DNA of 64,000 nt from Nesterenkonia ebinurensis (GTDB taxonomy: Bacteria; Actinomycetota; Actinomycetes; Actinomycetales; Micrococcaceae): NCBI RefSeq assembly GCF_008711175.1, contig NZ_VWNF01000045.1:1-64000 (forward strand), given 5' to 3'. Made by a program: the position numbers and the translations under genes. How positions within the stretch are numbered: position 1 is the stretch's first letter; every line of letters starts with the position of its first letter. Below are positions 34,414-46,034 of the stretch, piece after piece. The notes under the pieces were generated by a model that was given only the letters and a program-made list of their open reading frames with translations, had not been told where the DNA came from and made no database searches.

Positions 34414-36144
34414 ATGGAGTCAACGTCATCTGTTCGCACCGCTGCACATCCGGCTATCCGGCCACTGGCGGCACTGGGCATCACAGCGCTGCTGCTCAGC
34501 GCCTGCGGCACAGCTGATCCGGAAGCCCCGGAACCCGACGCCACTGAGGAGATCCCCGGCCAGCAGCTGGAAGAGCACGAAGTCCCCGAAGCCACTGGGC
34601 CAGCAGAGAATGTGCCCGAAGAGGATGAGGACGAGGAGACCGAGCAGGACCTAGAACCATACGGCTACCTGGACCAACAGGCGGTCAGCGCCGGCAATGA
34701 ACTGGCCGTCGATGCCGCCGAGGAGACATTCGAGGCTGGCGGCAATGCCGTGGATGCTGCAGTGGCGGCTTCTTTCGCCATCGCCACCGTGGAACCTGTG
34801 GCCTCCGGGATCGGCGGCGGAGGCTCGGTCATCCTGGCCGGCCCCGAGGGTGAGCCCGTCTTCTACGACTATCGCGAGGTAGTCAATAATGACGGGCAGA
34901 TCCCAGAGACTGATATCGGCATTCCCGGGTTCGTGGCCGGGATGGGCCAGCTGCATCAGGACTACGGGGAGTTGGACTGGGAGCAGGTGCTGGCCCCCTC
35001 CATCGAACTGGCCGAAGAGGGCTTCGAGGTCACCGAGTACCACGCGGAGCGGATCAACACTGGCAGCGGTCCGGAATACCTGGCGGAGAACGAGGCCTAT
35101 TCGCCTGACGGTGCACCGCTGCAGGCCGGGGACACCCTAATCCAGCCCGAACTGGCCGAGACCATGCTGCGTCTGGCCGATGCGGGCTGGGAGGACCTCT
35201 ATACCGGCGAGCTGGCCGACTCCCTGGCTGCTCAGGTGAAGGGTGTAGACACTGAGTCTCTGGCCGACTATGAGGTGATCACCGCTGAGCCGGTCACCGG
35301 TGAGGTGGGGGACTACCAGGTGGTTTCAGCTGCTCCTGCCCTTCCCGGGGCCGCACTGATCCAGATGCTGCAGGTCGCTGAGGCTCAGGGTGCCGCTGAG
35401 GCCGAGCCAGGCTCCGCTGCCTACATTGACGCGATGTCCCAGGCCTGGGCCGTAGGGGAGGGAACCATACGCACCGACCTGGGGGATCCGAACTTTGTCG
35501 ATGTGCCGGTGGAGGAGCTCACCGACCCGGAGGCCAATGCGCAGATCGAGGTGGACGCCCAGGGCGGCGTTGTGCCGCGGACCCCCGATGAGGAGGGCAA
35601 CACCACCCATCTGGTGGTGGTGGATGAGAACGGACTGATGGTCTCGATGACCAACACCGTCACCGACTTCTGGGGCTCCGGGGTCGCAGTGGACGGCTAC
35701 TTCATGAACAACGCGCTCTACCGGTTCCAGGACATCGACTCACCTGCCAACCAGCCCGAGCCGGGCCGGCGCAGCGTGACCTGGTCCAACCCCACTATGG
35801 TGCTCGATGATCAGGGCCGTCCGGTGCTGGGCATCGGCACCCCGGGTGGGATCCAGATTGTGCCCACCACCGGACATGTGCTTGCGCAGTGGATCTTCTC
35901 CGGGAAGGATCTGCAGGCCGCTGTGGAGGCCCCGCGCTTCCGCGGCGACGCGGACACCATGCGCCTGGAGATGGGCCAGCCTGCAGAAGTCATCGCAGAG
36001 CTCGAAGAGATGGGCTGGAGCTACGAGGAATCCGAGCCCGGTCAGTGGGGTTCCATCCAGTCCCTGGAGATCGACTATGAGACCGGTGAGATCATCGGCG
36101 CCGACGACCCACGCCGCGACGGCGCCCACCGCATCATCGACTGA
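34414..36144 (+). CDS. ggt: Gamma-glutamyltransferase, lipoprotein
   Basis: A 576-residue Ntn-hydrolase. A signal peptide ends in LLLSAC (lipid-anchored Cys31), then an acidic Pro/Glu linker (to ~80), then the GGT fold with ASGIGGGGS near 130. Autocleavage should occur before Thr397 in NTTHLVVVDENG, giving large and small subunits. SMTNTVTDFWG and NQPEPGRRSVTWSNPTMV line the active site. It may hydrolyse glutathione or gamma-glutamyl peptides outside the membrane. A paralogue lies at 58,925. Confidence 0.92.
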   Translation: MESTSSVRTAAHPAIRPLAALGITALLLSACGTADPEAPEPDATEEIPGQQLEEHEVPEATGPAENVPEEDEDEETEQDLEPYGYLDQQAVSAGNELAVDAAEETFEAGGNAVDAAVAASFAIATVEPVASGIGGGGSVILAGPEGEPVFYDYREVVNNDGQIPETDIGIPGFVAGMGQLHQDYGELDWEQVLAPSIELAEEGFEVTEYHAERINTGSGPEYLAENEAYSPDGAPLQAGDTLIQPELAETMLRLADAGWEDLYTGELADSLAAQVKGVDTESLADYEVITAEPVTGEVGDYQVVSAAPALPGAALIQMLQVAEAQGAAEAEPGSAAYIDAMSQAWAVGEGTIRTDLGDPNFVDVPVEELTDPEANAQIEVDAQGGVVPRTPDEEGNTTHLVVVDENGLMVSMTNTVTDFWGSGVAVDGYFMNNALYRFQDIDSPANQPEPGRRSVTWSNPTMVLDDQGRPVLGIGTPGGIQIVPTTGHVLAQWIFSGKDLQAAVEAPRFRGDADTMRLEMGQPAEVIAELEEMGWSYEESEPGQWGSIQSLEIDYETGEIIGADDPRRDGAHRIID

Positions 36145-36173
36145 TTGAGCGCTATGCTCACAGGCGATGGAGC

Positions 36174-37082
36174 TCAGTTACTGCGGTTCTGGAGGTCCTG
36201 CCAGGTAAACGGGGGCGTCTGCGAGTCTGAGGCGGTAGCGGCGTCGTCGTTCCCCCGGAACCAATGGGCAGGATCAGGCCGATCCGAAGGAGTGGGCCCG
36301 GTGGCGCCCTGGCCCGAGGCTGGCGCCTGCTCGCGCAGCGCAGTGACCTTATCCCGGATCTCCGCCATCTGCCTATCCAGGGCGGCAGCTTGCTCGGCGG
36401 CACTGCGTAGCTCGTCCAGGATGTCAGAGGGCACCTCGCCCTCATAGGTGTAGTAGATCTTGTGCTCCAGGGAGGCCCAGAAGTCCATGGCCACCGTACG
36501 GATCTGGACCTCCACGTAGACGAACTCGGTGCGGTTGGACAGGTAGACCGGCACCTGCAGGATCACGTGCAGAGACTGGTACCCGTTGACTTTGGGTGCC
36601 CGGATGTAGTCCTTGACCTCCACCACGCGTAAGTCCGGCTGGGAGCAGAGCATCTCAGCCACCCAGTAGGCATCGGAGACAAAGCTGGTGGTGATCCGGA
36701 TCCCGGCGATATCCCGGATCGCGTGCCGGATACCCTCCAGGCTCGGTTCGCTGCCGTAGCGCTGCACCTTGTCCAGGATCCGCTCCAGGGACTTCAGCCG
36801 GTAGTTGACGTGCTCAATGGGGGAGTAGTCCCGGGTGTGCTCGAACTCCTCGCGCAGCACATTGATCTTGGTGAGCACCTCATCCATACCGAACTTATAG
36901 TGCAGCTGGAACTCGGTGAGCTGTCGACGGATATCGATCATCCGGTTGACTGCTCCGGGCTGGCCATTGGCATCCGCCTTGGAGTTCAGCTGGTCCAACA
37001 GCTGTCGGTAGAGGTCAATATCAGTCTTCTTGACCAGCTCATCGGCGGGGATCTCCTCAGTGGGCGTGAGGCCAGCGGGCAT
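36174..37082 (-). CDS. Small alarmone synthetase (RelA/SpoT-domain GTP pyrophosphokinase)
   Basis: A 302-residue protein with a single synthetase domain (residues ~65-240). DIAGIRITTSFVSDAYWVAE, the KVNGYQSLHVIL substrate loop, VEVQIRT and WASLEHKIYY are RelP/RelQ-type motifs. There is no HD hydrolase, TGS or ACT domain. A coiled-coil-like helix (residues 237-265, AEQAAALDRQMAEIRDKV) and a Pro-rich tail follow. It should transfer pyrophosphate from ATP to GDP/GTP. The gene faces glpD. Confidence 0.92.
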   Translation of the reverse strand: MPAGLTPTEEIPADELVKKTDIDLYRQLLDQLNSKADANGQPGAVNRMIDIRRQLTEFQLHYKFGMDEVLTKINVLREEFEHTRDYSPIEHVNYRLKSLERILDKVQRYGSEPSLEGIRHAIRDIAGIRITTSFVSDAYWVAEMLCSQPDLRVVEVKDYIRAPKVNGYQSLHVILQVPVYLSNRTEFVYVEVQIRTVAMDFWASLEHKIYYTYEGEVPSDILDELRSAAEQAAALDRQMAEIRDKVTALREQAPASGQGATGPTPSDRPDPAHWFRGNDDAATASDSQTPPFTWQDLQNRSN

Positions 37083-37224
37083 GGATAACTCCTCATCAGG
37101 TCGGTCAACGGCGCAACGTTGAAGCAGCAGTTTTGACGTCCAGTCTCGACCCTAGAGGTGCAATCTGTGAAGAGGCTAGGAGATCACGATTCGGCCACCA
37201 GAGATGATGGCTTAGGCTGAGAGG

Positions 37225-39018
37225 GTGAAGCCCCAGCCGCTGAACGCAGCATCCCGCAATGACGCTCTGACCCGCCTGAGGGCTACCGCTGGTCCTGAGG
37301 GTGAGCCTCTTGATGTGCTGGTGATCGGTGGCGGTGTAGTGGGAGCCGCCGCGGCCTTCGACGCTGCTGGGCGGGGGTTGAGCACCGGCCTGGTGGAGGC
37401 CCGCGACTTTGGTGAGGGCACCAGCTCGCGGTCCTCCAAACTGGTCCACGGGGGGCTGCGCTATCTGCAGATGCTGGACTTCAAGCTGGTGGCTGAGGCG
37501 CTGCGCGAGCGCGATCTGCTGCTGCGCCGGCTGGCCCCGCACCTGGTGCGCCCCCTGCCGTTCATCTTCCCCTTCGACAAACCAGTATTCGACCGGGCCT
37601 TCATCGGCTCCGGAGTCACCCTCTACGACACCCTGGCCTCCGGGTCCAGCCTGCTGCGCGGGTCGCGCGGACGGGCCGTACCCTTCCACCGGCATCTGGG
37701 CCGGACCGGACTGCGCGAACGCTTCCCCGCCCTGGACACCGAGAGGTACCACGGCGGCCTGGAATACTACGACGCACAGGTCGACGACGCCCGGCTGGTG
37801 CTCACCCTGGCCCGCTCCGCCCACAGCCTGGGCGCAGCAGCGGTCTCTCGTGCCGAAGCGGTCGAATACCTCAGGGCCCCAGAGGCAGATCACGCCGCTG
37901 AACCGCGGATCACCGGGGTGCGGTTGGTCGACCACCTGACCGGGGAGAGCTTCGAGGCCTATGCTAAAGAGATCATTCTGGCCGCCGGGGTCTGGACCGG
38001 TCAGGCCCAGCAGGCCGCCGCCACTGACTCCGGGCTGAAGGTGCTGGCCTCTAAGGGCATCCATATCACTGTGCCCCGGGATCGGATCAGCGCCGAGGGC
38101 ACGGTGGGAATCATCACCCAGACCGAGAAGTCGGTGCTGTTCCTCATCCCGCTGCGCGATGTGTGGGCCATCGGCACCACGGATACCGCCTGGCACCAGG
38201 CAGTGGACTCCCCGGCAGCCACCTCGGCGGATATTGATTATGTGCTCGAACACGCCAATGCGGTACTGGACGAGGACCTCACCCGCGAGGATATTCTGGC
38301 CACCTGGGCGGGCCTGAGACCATTGGTGCAGCCGGTGGCCACCGATGAGTCCGCCTCGGCCAAGGTCTCCCGCGAGCACACCGTGATGCAGCTGGCCCCG
38401 GGCCTGACCGGGATTGCCGGCGGAAAGCTGACCACCTATCGGGTGATGGCTGAGGATGTGGTGGACTTCGCCGCCGAAGGCACGTTCAAGGACCGGGCCT
38501 CCATCACCCATGTCCTGCCGCTGCTGGGCGGGCAGGGATACGGCGAATGGGTGGACCGGGCCGAGGATCTCGCTGCCCGCTACGGCTGGGACCACCAGCG
38601 GGTGGACCGGCTGCTCAACCGCTACGGCTCCCTGCTCGCCGAACTGCTGGACCTGATTGATGCTGACCCGAGCCTGGGCACGTCCCTGGAGCGGGCACCG
38701 CAGTACCTGCGCGCCGAGATCGCCTATGCCGCCCAGTACGAGGGCGCCATGCATCTGGATGATCTGCTCTCCCGCCGCACCCGTCTGGTCCACGAAACCG
38801 CCGACCGCGGCCTGGCAGCCCTGGATGAGGTCTTACAGATCGCCGCCCCGCTGCTGGGCTGGGACCCCGCCCGGGCCGAGGACGAACGCAGCGCCTACAT
38901 TCGTTATGTGGAGGCGGTCCGTGCGGCAGAGGCGGTCACCGACGACGCGGCGGCCGCTGAGCTGATCGCCGCCAGCTATCCGGTCCCGGGCCAGGACGTG
39001 GAGGCGCGCCCGCTGTGA
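37225..39018 (+). CDS. glpD: Aerobic glycerol-3-phosphate dehydrogenase
   Basis: A 597-residue FAD flavoprotein at the inner membrane. The dinucleotide fold is [20 protein letters not shown], followed by [20 protein letters not shown], the classic GlpD motif, and [17 protein letters not shown] near residue 395. The C-terminal domain carries the DAO_C signature. It oxidises G3P to DHAP and passes electrons to menaquinone. The start is a GTG after an AGAGG site. glpK follows after ten bases. Confidence 0.95.
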   Translation: MKPQPLNAASRNDALTRLRATAGPEGEPLDVLVIGGGVVGAAAAFDAAGRGLSTGLVEARDFGEGTSSRSSKLVHGGLRYLQMLDFKLVAEALRERDLLLRRLAPHLVRPLPFIFPFDKPVFDRAFIGSGVTLYDTLASGSSLLRGSRGRAVPFHRHLGRTGLRERFPALDTERYHGGLEYYDAQVDDARLVLTLARSAHSLGAAAVSRAEAVEYLRAPEADHAAEPRITGVRLVDHLTGESFEAYAKEIILAAGVWTGQAQQAAATDSGLKVLASKGIHITVPRDRISAEGTVGIITQTEKSVLFLIPLRDVWAIGTTDTAWHQAVDSPAATSADIDYVLEHANAVLDEDLTREDILATWAGLRPLVQPVATDESASAKVSREHTVMQLAPGLTGIAGGKLTTYRVMAEDVVDFAAEGTFKDRASITHVLPLLGGQGYGEWVDRAEDLAARYGWDHQRVDRLLNRYGSLLAELLDLIDADPSLGTSLERAPQYLRAEIAYAAQYEGAMHLDDLLSRRTRLVHETADRGLAALDEVLQIAAPLLGWDPARAEDERSAYIRYVEAVRAAEAVTDDAAAAELIAASYPVPGQDVEARPL

Positions 39019-39028
39019 AGGACTCGCT

Positions 39029-40540
39029 ATGAGTGATTACATCCTCTCCATTGACCAGGGCACCACCTCCACCCGGGCCGTGGTGTTCGATCACTCCGGG
39101 GCCATCGTCTCCTCCGCGCAGAAGGAGCACGATCAGCACTTCCCGCAGGCGGGCTGGGTGGAGCACGATGCCGCCGAGATTTGGGTCAACACCCAGGAGG
39201 TCATCTCTGGAGCCCTGGCTGAGGGTGAGCTGGCCGCGGAACAGATCACAGCCCTGGGCATCACCAATCAGCGCGAGACCACCGTGGTCTGGGATAAGAG
39301 CACCGGTGAGCCCATTTACCGCGCGGTGGTCTGGCAGGACACCCGCACCCAGAGCCTGGTCGATGAGCTGGCAGCAGCCGACGCCGCAGCCGGCACCGAC
39401 CGCTTCAAAGAGCAGACCGGCCTGCCCCTGGCCACCTACTTCTCCGGACCCAAGATCGCCTGGATTCTGGACCATGTGGACGGCGCCCGGGAACGCGCCG
39501 AGGCCGGGGAGCTGCTCTTCGGCACTATGGACACCTGGCTGGTGTGGAACCTCACCGGCGGAACCGAGGGCGGGGTGCACCTCACTGATGTCACCAATGC
39601 CTCCCGCACCCTGCTGATGAATCTGGAGACCCTTGACTGGAATCCTGAGATCTGCGCCGCCATCGGCGTACCGGAGGCTGTGCTGCCTCAGATCCGCAGT
39701 TCCTCCGAAACCTACGCTGAATGCGCAGCCTCCAGCGGCATTCCCGGGGTCCCGATCGCCGGCATTCTGGGTGACCAGCACGCCGCCACCGTGGGTCAGG
39801 CCTGCTTTGAGCCCGGACAGGGCAAGAACACCTACGGCACCGGGAACTTCATGCTCATCAACACCGGCCATGAGCCGGTGCACAACGACCAGGGACTGCT
39901 CACCACCCTGGCCTATCAGTTCGGCGACCAAGCCCCGGTCTACGCCTTGGAGGGCTCCATCGCGGTCACCGGCTCACTCATCCAGTGGCTGCGCGACAAC
40001 CTGGGGATCATCAGAACCGCCCCGGAATCCGAGGACCGCGCCAAGAACGTCAAGGACCACGGGGGCGCCTATATTGTGCCCGCCTTCTCCGGGCTCTTCG
40101 CCCCCTACTGGCGTCCGGAGGCCCGCGGCGTCGTCGTCGGTCTGACCCGGTATGTGACCGCAGATCACTTGTGCCGAGCTGCTCTGGAGTCTGTGGCCTT
40201 CCAATCCGCCGAGGTGGTGGAGGCGATGAACGCCTCCGCCCCGGAGGACCTGACCGAACTGAAGGTGGACGGCGGCATGGTGGTCAATGAGACGCTTATG
40301 CAGTTCCAAGCCGATATTCTCGGCGTGGAGGTGGTACGCCCTGAGGTCATCGAGACCACCGCTCTGGGTGCCGCCTACGCCGCGGGACTGGCCACCGGCT
40401 ACTGGTCCTCCACTTCAGCGCTCACCAGCAACTGGCGTGAGGGCGCCCGGTGGAGCCCCACTATGGACGCCGCCGCCCGGGCTGAGCGCCTGGCCGAGTG
40501 GCGCAAGGCAGTGGAGCGCACCTTGAACTGGGTTGAATGA
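39029..40540 (+). CDS. glpK: Glycerol kinase
   Basis: A 503-residue FGGY kinase. It has [17 protein letters not shown] (ATP-binding phosphate loop), [25 protein letters not shown], and the second FGGY signature [20 protein letters not shown] near residue 411. It phosphorylates glycerol to G3P for GlpD, encoded just upstream in the same operon. No glpF lies nearby. Confidence 0.96.
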   Translation: MSDYILSIDQGTTSTRAVVFDHSGAIVSSAQKEHDQHFPQAGWVEHDAAEIWVNTQEVISGALAEGELAAEQITALGITNQRETTVVWDKSTGEPIYRAVVWQDTRTQSLVDELAAADAAAGTDRFKEQTGLPLATYFSGPKIAWILDHVDGARERAEAGELLFGTMDTWLVWNLTGGTEGGVHLTDVTNASRTLLMNLETLDWNPEICAAIGVPEAVLPQIRSSSETYAECAASSGIPGVPIAGILGDQHAATVGQACFEPGQGKNTYGTGNFMLINTGHEPVHNDQGLLTTLAYQFGDQAPVYALEGSIAVTGSLIQWLRDNLGIIRTAPESEDRAKNVKDHGGAYIVPAFSGLFAPYWRPEARGVVVGLTRYVTADHLCRAALESVAFQSAEVVEAMNASAPEDLTELKVDGGMVVNETLMQFQADILGVEVVRPEVIETTALGAAYAAGLATGYWSSTSALTSNWREGARWSPTMDAAARAERLAEWRKAVERTLNWVE

Positions 40541-40802
40541 TGCACACAGTGCACAGTAGGTGCCCCTCTGCCGCCCCTTCCTCCTTTGTTCGCTGAACCG
40601 CCTGACAGCGGTGTCGGCGAACCATCACGCCATCTGATGCGACACGCCGAACACGCCGGGCTCTCCAACTAATTTTTCTGGGGATAGGACTGTGCACGGC
40701 TGTGGAGAGGGGAGCCGGCGTCGTCGTACTTCCGCGTGCTGGTGCCGGACACGCCATCCACAGTCCTTGTGCACAGGCAGTGGAAAACTACACTGGTGTG
40801 AG
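40541..40802. other. Intergenic region with hairpin and several DnaA-box-like 9-mers
   Basis: An inverted repeat GTTCGC...GGCGAAC with inner ACCGC/GCGGT lies at 40588-40622 and may be the glpK terminator, although no T-run follows. Nearer nrdH are sequences close to DnaA boxes: ATCCACAGT (40756-40764), TTGTGCACA (40767-40775) and AGTGGAAAA (40779-40787). DnaA is known to bind upstream of ribonucleotide reductase genes in some bacteria; a role here is only suggested. Confidence 0.35.
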
Positions 40803-40849
40803 TACAGCATCTTGTGGCTGCTGACATCGGCCAACACAAGATGTAGTAT
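40803..40849 (+). promoter_or_regulatory. nrdHIEF promoter with two NrdR boxes
   Basis: TACAGCATCTTGTGGC (40803-40818) and ACACAAGATGTAGTAT (40834-40849) both resemble the NrdR palindrome ACACWATATNTWGTGT. Their starts are 31 bp apart, three helical turns, as in known NrdR regulons. A -35 CTGACA (40821-40826) and -10 TAGTAT (40844-40849) with 17-bp spacing lie between and under them, so NrdR-dATP/ATP should block RNA polymerase directly. Confidence 0.85.
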
Positions 40850-40898
40850 CGAAGGGTCTTCAACCCCCACGGAACTACCTCTGAAAGGAACCTTCCCC

Positions 40899-41150
40899 AT
40901 GAGCGTCACCGTCTACACCAAGCCCGCCTGCGTCCAGTGCAACGCCACCTACCGCGCCCTGGACAAGAACGGCGTCACCTACAAGACCGTCGACATCTCC
41001 CAGGACGCCCAGGCTCTGGAGCGGGTCCGTGCTCTGGGCTACATGCAGGCACCAGTGGTGATCACCGAATCCGATCACTGGTCAGGGTTCCGGCCCGACA
41101 AGATCTCTGAGCTGACTGCCGCTGCAGCACCCCAGGCCGCAGCAGCCTGA
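40899..41150 (+). CDS. nrdH: NrdH-redoxin
   Basis: An 83-residue glutaredoxin-like, thioredoxin-reductase-dependent electron donor for class Ib ribonucleotide reductase. The redox site is [14 protein letters not shown] (C-x2-C), and WSGFRPDKI near the end is the NrdH-specific W-S-G-F-R-P-D motif. The start is the ATG at 40899 after GAAAGGAA. It is the first gene of nrdHIEF. Confidence 0.96.
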   Translation: MSVTVYTKPACVQCNATYRALDKNGVTYKTVDISQDAQALERVRALGYMQAPVVITESDHWSGFRPDKISELTAAAAPQAAAA

Positions 41151-41172
41151 TCATCCTCCAGGAGGGCCCAGC

Positions 41173-41610
41173 ATGCTCACCTCAGCCAGGCTGATCTACT
41201 TCTCCTCGGTGTCGAACAACACCCACCGGTTTGTGGAGAAGCTGCGCATGCCTGAGGAGGAGACCGCCCGGCTGCCGGTGCACACCGGGGCTGAGACCCT
41301 CCAAGCCACTGAGCCCTATGTGCTGGTCCTGCCCACCTATGGGGCCAATGGCGGCAGGGGATCGGTGCCCAAGCAGGTCATCAAGTTCCTCAATGTGGAG
41401 TCCAACCGGAGGCTGCTGCGAGGCGTGATCGGGGCGGGCAACACCAATTTTCACGAAAGCTACTGCATCGCCGGTGACATCGTCGCCGCCAAATGCAATG
41501 TGCCGCACCTGTACAGGTTCGAGCTGATGGGCACTCCAGAGGATGTGTCCAAAGTCCACAAAGGATTGGAAGAGTTTTGGAAACAGCAGTCAAGCCTCTC
41601 AGCCGTGTAG
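41173..41610 (+). CDS. nrdI: NrdI flavodoxin-like protein
   Basis: A 145-residue flavodoxin that supplies superoxide or oxidant to assemble the Mn(III)2-Tyr cofactor of Nrd[19 protein letters not shown] is the FMN phosphate loop; LPTYGANGG and [15 protein letters not shown] are conserved NrdI signatures. A GGAGG site precedes it. It overlaps nrdE by 34 bp. Confidence 0.96.
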   Translation: MLTSARLIYFSSVSNNTHRFVEKLRMPEEETARLPVHTGAETLQATEPYVLVLPTYGANGGRGSVPKQVIKFLNVESNRRLLRGVIGAGNTNFHESYCIAGDIVAAKCNVPHLYRFELMGTPEDVSKVHKGLEEFWKQQSSLSAV

Positions 41611-43754
41611 CCGAGCCGGCCCTGGCCAAGGAGTTCCCCCCGGAGTGGGCGGAGTTGTCCTACCAGGACCTCAACGCCATGCTCAACCTCTATGGCGCAG
41701 ACGGAAAGATCCAGTTCGAAGCCGATCAGCTGGCTGCCCGGAAGTACTTCCTGGACAACGTCAACGTCAACACCGTCTTCTTCCACGACCTGGACGAGAA
41801 GCTGAAGTACCTGGTGGAGAACGACTATTACGAGGCCGAGACCCTGGCTCAGTACAGCGACGAGTTCATCCATCGGCTCTGGGCCGAAGCCTACGGGCAC
41901 AAGTTCCGGTTCCCCACCTTCCTGGGCGCCTTCAAGTTCTACACCTCCTACGCGCTGAAGACCTTCGACGGTAACCGCTACCTGGAGCGGTTCGAGGACC
42001 GGGTGTGCATGGTGGCCCTCTACCTGGCTCGCGGCAATGAGGAGCACGCTATTGCCCTGATGGAGGAGATCATCTCCGGTCGCTTCCAGCCGGCCACCCC
42101 CACCTTCCTCAACGCCGGCAAGAAGCAGCGCGGCGAGCTGGTCAGCTGCTTCCTGCTGCGCATCGAGGACAATATGGAGTCCATCGCCCGCGGCATCAAT
42201 TCAGCCCTTCAGCTCTCCAAGCGAGGCGGCGGCGTCGCCCTCTCGCTGACTAACATCCGTGAGCACGGGGCGCCGATCAAGCAGATCGAGAACCAGTCCT
42301 CCGGGGTGATCCCGGTGATGAAGCTGCTGGAGGACTCCTTCAGCTATGCCAATCAGCTCGGTGCCCGGCAGGGGGCCGGTGCGGTGTACCTCAACGCTCA
42401 CCATCCGGACATCTACCGGTTCCTGGACACCAAGCGCGAGAACGCCGATGAGAAGATCCGCATCAAGACCCTCTCCCTGGGCGTGGTGATTCCGGACATC
42501 ACCTTTGAGCTGGCTAAGAAGAACGAGGATATGTACCTGTTCTCGCCCTATGACGTGGAGCGGGTCTACGGCAAGCCGTTCACCGAGATCTCGGTCACCG
42601 AGAAATACTACGAGATGGTCGACGACGCCCGGATCCGTAAGTCCAAGATCAATGCCCGGGAGTTCTTCCAGACCTTGGCCGAGATCCAGTTCGAATCCGG
42701 CTACCCCTACATCATGTTCGAGGACACGGTGAACCGGGCCAACCCGGTGGCCGGCCGGATCACCATGTCCAACCTGTGCTCCGAGATCCTGCAGGTCTCC
42801 GAGCCCAGCGAATACGCTGCCGACCTCGGCTATGCCACCGTGGGCAAGGACATCTCCTGCAATCTCGGTTCGCTGAACATCGCCAAGACTATGGACTCCC
42901 CGGATTTCGGCTCCACCATCGAGACCGCCATCCGCTCGCTGACCGCGGTCTCGGATATGTCCTACATCGAGTCGGTGCCCTCGATCGCCGAGGGCAATAA
43001 GCGCACCCACGCCATCGGGCTGGGTCAGATGAACCTGCACGGCTACCTGGCCAGGGAGCGGGTGCACTACGGCTCCGAGGAGGGCCTGGACTTCACCAAT
43101 ATCTACTTCTACACGGTGCTCTACCACTGCCTGCGCGCCTCCAACCAGATCGCCAAGGAGACCGGGGAGACCTTCGACGGTTTCGAGAACTCCACCTACG
43201 CCGCTGGGGAGTTCTTCGACAAGTACACCGAGCAGGCATGGGAGCCTAAGACCGCCAAGGTGCGTGAGCTCTTCGCCCATGTGCACATCCCCACCCAGGA
43301 GGATTGGCGCCGGCTGAAGTTCGAGGTGCAGACCCACGGTATTTACAACCAGAATCTGCAGGCGGTCCCGCCCACCGGCTCGATCAGCTACATCAACAAC
43401 TCCACTTCCTCCATCCACCCGGTGGCCTCCAAGATCGAGATTCGCAAAGAAGGCAAGATCGGCCGGGTCTACTACCCGGCGCCCTATCTGACCAATGACA
43501 ACCTGGAGTACTACCAGGACGCCTATGAGATCGGGTACGAGAAGATCATCGATACCTACGCGGCGGCTACCCAGCATGTGGACCAGGGACTGAGCCTGAC
43601 CCTGTTCTTCAAGGACACCGCCACCACCCGGGACATCAACAAGGCGCAGATCTACGCGTGGAAGAAGGGCATCAAGACCCTCTACTACATCCGGCTGCGC
43701 CAGCTGGCCCTGGAGGGCACTGAGGTTGAGGGCTGCGTCTCCTGCATGCTGTAG
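41577..43754 (+). CDS. nrdE: Class Ib ribonucleotide reductase, alpha subunit
   Basis: A 725-residue catalytic subunit that reduces NDPs to dNDPs. I use the TTG at 41577 (then ETAVKPLSR) after a GGAAG site inside nrdI; no ATG or GTG gives the family length without running far into nrdI. Visible motifs are [18 protein letters not shown] (redox Cys), MSNLCSEI (active-site N-C-E), [16 protein letters not shown] and the C-terminal EGCVSCML. It lacks the ATP-cone of class Ia, as usual for NrdE. Confidence 0.96.
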   Translation: METAVKPLSRVAEPALAKEFPPEWAELSYQDLNAMLNLYGADGKIQFEADQLAARKYFLDNVNVNTVFFHDLDEKLKYLVENDYYEAETLAQYSDEFIHRLWAEAYGHKFRFPTFLGAFKFYTSYALKTFDGNRYLERFEDRVCMVALYLARGNEEHAIALMEEIISGRFQPATPTFLNAGKKQRGELVSCFLLRIEDNMESIARGINSALQLSKRGGGVALSLTNIREHGAPIKQIENQSSGVIPVMKLLEDSFSYANQLGARQGAGAVYLNAHHPDIYRFLDTKRENADEKIRIKTLSLGVVIPDITFELAKKNEDMYLFSPYDVERVYGKPFTEISVTEKYYEMVDDARIRKSKINAREFFQTLAEIQFESGYPYIMFEDTVNRANPVAGRITMSNLCSEILQVSEPSEYAADLGYATVGKDISCNLGSLNIAKTMDSPDFGSTIETAIRSLTAVSDMSYIESVPSIAEGNKRTHAIGLGQMNLHGYLARERVHYGSEEGLDFTNIYFYTVLYHCLRASNQIAKETGETFDGFENSTYAAGEFFDKYTEQAWEPKTAKVRELFAHVHIPTQEDWRRLKFEVQTHGIYNQNLQAVPPTGSISYINNSTSSIHPVASKIEIRKEGKIGRVYYPAPYLTNDNLEYYQDAYEIGYEKIIDTYAAATQHVDQGLSLTLFFKDTATTRDINKAQIYAWKKGIKTLYYIRLRQLALEGTEVEGCVSCML

Positions 43755-43800
43755 GGGATTCAGCAGGAGCGAAACAACGCCGCTCCACCGGCTTTACTGA

Positions 43801-44872
<1,072 letters not shown>

Positions 44873-44889
<17 letters not shown>

Positions 44890-44915
44890 GTTTCTGCAGG
44901 TCCGGGCCCTTTTTC
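44873..44915 (+). terminator. Rho-independent terminator of nrdHIEF
   Basis: GGGCCCGGATCCGCAG-GTTT-CTGCAGGTCCGGGCCC is followed by TTTTTC. The long stem has one mismatch. The 5' arm lies inside the direct repeat; the second repeat copy has lost the 3' arm. Confidence 0.93.
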
Positions 44916-45030
44916 GTGCCTCCTCCCAACGAACACAGGAGGACGGACATGAAAGTTGCACCTAATTAGGGTCAGCTGCTCACGGCAAGATTGAGGATAG
45001 AGGGCCAGGCGCGTTAAAAAGGAGCGAGCT

Positions 45031-45186
45031 GTGAAACGTGGTGCGGTGAGCAAAGAGACGATTAAGCAGTTCGCTGTGCGGTCCACCAAAGAGTCGGCCA
45101 AGCTTGAGAGGCGGGCAGTTCCTCATGATCATGTTCGGTCGGAGCGGGTTCAGTTCTTCCTGGCTGAGCGCCGCAAGGGTGTCTGA
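45031..45186 (+). CDS. Small basic hypothetical protein, 51 residues
   Basis: A GTG start behind AAAAAGGAGCGAGCT (a strong ribosome-binding site) opens a frame that begins VKRGAVSKETIKQFAVRS and ends FFLAERRKGV. It is rich in Lys/Arg and has no membrane helix. It sits inside the segment bounded by the 67-bp repeats and is convergent with the parE toxin, 15 bp from its stop. The upstream site makes it likely real. No family is recognised; it could be a small nucleic-acid-binding or third TA component. Confidence 0.5.
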   Translation: MKRGAVSKETIKQFAVRSTKESAKLERRAVPHDHVRSERVQFFLAERRKGV

Positions 45187-45201
45187 AGCTTCAGTGCTTA
45201 G

Positions 45202-45513
45202 TTACGTCGAAAAGTGGTGGTCAATGTCGCTGCTGGTATGCAGCATTCGTTCAACCCGGATGACGTGAGGATGCTCGAGATAGAAGATGAGGTACGGAAA
45301 ACGCGGTGGAGTGATGTACCGAAGACCCGGTACCTCAAGAATCTCGACATAGCGCAGAGATCCGACGCCAGGAGATTCGGTGATCGTGGTCACAGCTTCG
45401 TCCACCATGTCGGAGAATCGATTGGCGACTTCGGGTCCGGCATCCAGGAGGTACTGGCGATAAGTACTGAGAAAGTCTTCTCGGGCAAGGGGAGAGAGCT
45501 CTACCGGCTTCAC
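45202..45513 (-). CDS. parE: ParE/RelE-superfamily toxin
   Basis: A 103-residue protein with the ParE fold: MKPVELSPLAREDFLSTYRQ, then VGSLRYVEILEVPGLRYITP and the C-terminal strand pair YLIFYLEHPHVIRVERMLHT. ParE toxins poison gyrase and RelE toxins cut mRNA; which applies is not clear. It lies 15 bp after its antitoxin gene. Confidence 0.88.
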   Translation of the reverse strand: MKPVELSPLAREDFLSTYRQYLLDAGPEVANRFSDMVDEAVTTITESPGVGSLRYVEILEVPGLRYITPPRFPYLIFYLEHPHVIRVERMLHTSSDIDHHFST

Positions 45514-45528
45514 GGGATCACGGATGGA

Positions 45529-45762
45529 TCAGGTGGAAGATTGAGCTTCGGTCCGAACCGCTGACCAGGGCACACCAGGACCTGAGTTCATACCGTCCAG
45601 GATCTTCTGGCGAAGAGCTTGGTGCTGAACTTCATACCGGTCGCGATCTTCACGAGCCTTCTCGGCCAGATACTCCTCGGCAGAGGCGTAATCCCCGCGG
45701 GCAACCCTCTGATCGATGTACTCTTTGAGCTCATCGGGAACCGAAACACTGATGGTGACCAT
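45529..45762 (-). CDS. parD: ParD-like antitoxin
   Basis: A 77-residue ribbon-helix-helix protein: VTISVSVPDELKEYIDQRVA, then GDYASAEEYLAEKAREDRDR, and an acidic/hydrophobic tail that should wrap the toxin. It is the first gene of the module and probably binds its own promoter at 45763-45790. A decayed copy of this gene is at about 51,990-52,205. Confidence 0.9.
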   Translation of the reverse strand: MVTISVSVPDELKEYIDQRVARGDYASAEEYLAEKAREDRDRYEVQHQALRQKILDGMNSGPGVPWSAVRTEAQSST

Positions 45763-45867
45763 GCCTCTAGTCTAGAACTCCGATACACACCTGTCACTGA
45801 ATCGATGGTCCATCTTCAGCCAAGGGGAGTAGACTCGAGCGCGTGAAAGAACTCCACTCTCACAGCG

Positions 45868-46010
45868 AGACGCTGCTTCTTCCCACGAGTGGCACGCAGG
45901 GGCACGAGCAACTGGTGCCGCCTCAGAAACCTCGAGATTCCGCCTCACCCAGGCCGCTTGGCAAGAGCTGGGACTTCTGAGACCGATGTCCTGAGTTGTC
46001 GCCGCAAGGC
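45868..46010. repeat. ParDE-flank repeat, copy A
   Basis: The region upstream of parD holds a block with core GATTCCGCCTCACCCAGGC (45936-45954), also at 52,301 (copy B) and 63,652 (copy C). In copies A and C the similarity runs on rightward into the nrdF-tail-like sequence GACTTC...ACCG.TGTC. In copy A a frame from a GTG at 45843 runs in phase into the duplicated WDF-stop, probably by chance. Confidence 0.7.
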
Positions 46011-46034
46011 CTGGTAAGGGTCCCGGATCCGCAG
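45968..46034 (+). repeat. 67-bp direct repeat, copy 2 (nrdF tail duplicate)
   Basis: Matches 44823-44889 in 66 of 67 bases, offset 1,145 bp. It contains the codons for WDF and stop of nrdF without the rest of the gene, and only the 5' arm of the terminator. The two copies bracket the small ORF and the ParDE module. Confidence 0.95.

Noticed and set aside
45843-45980. Frame from GTG at 45843 ending in the duplicated WDF-stop of nrdF
   Set aside because: Phase agreement with the nrdF tail is probably accidental. Upstream codons have no nrdF similarity and repeat copies B and C do not keep the frame.
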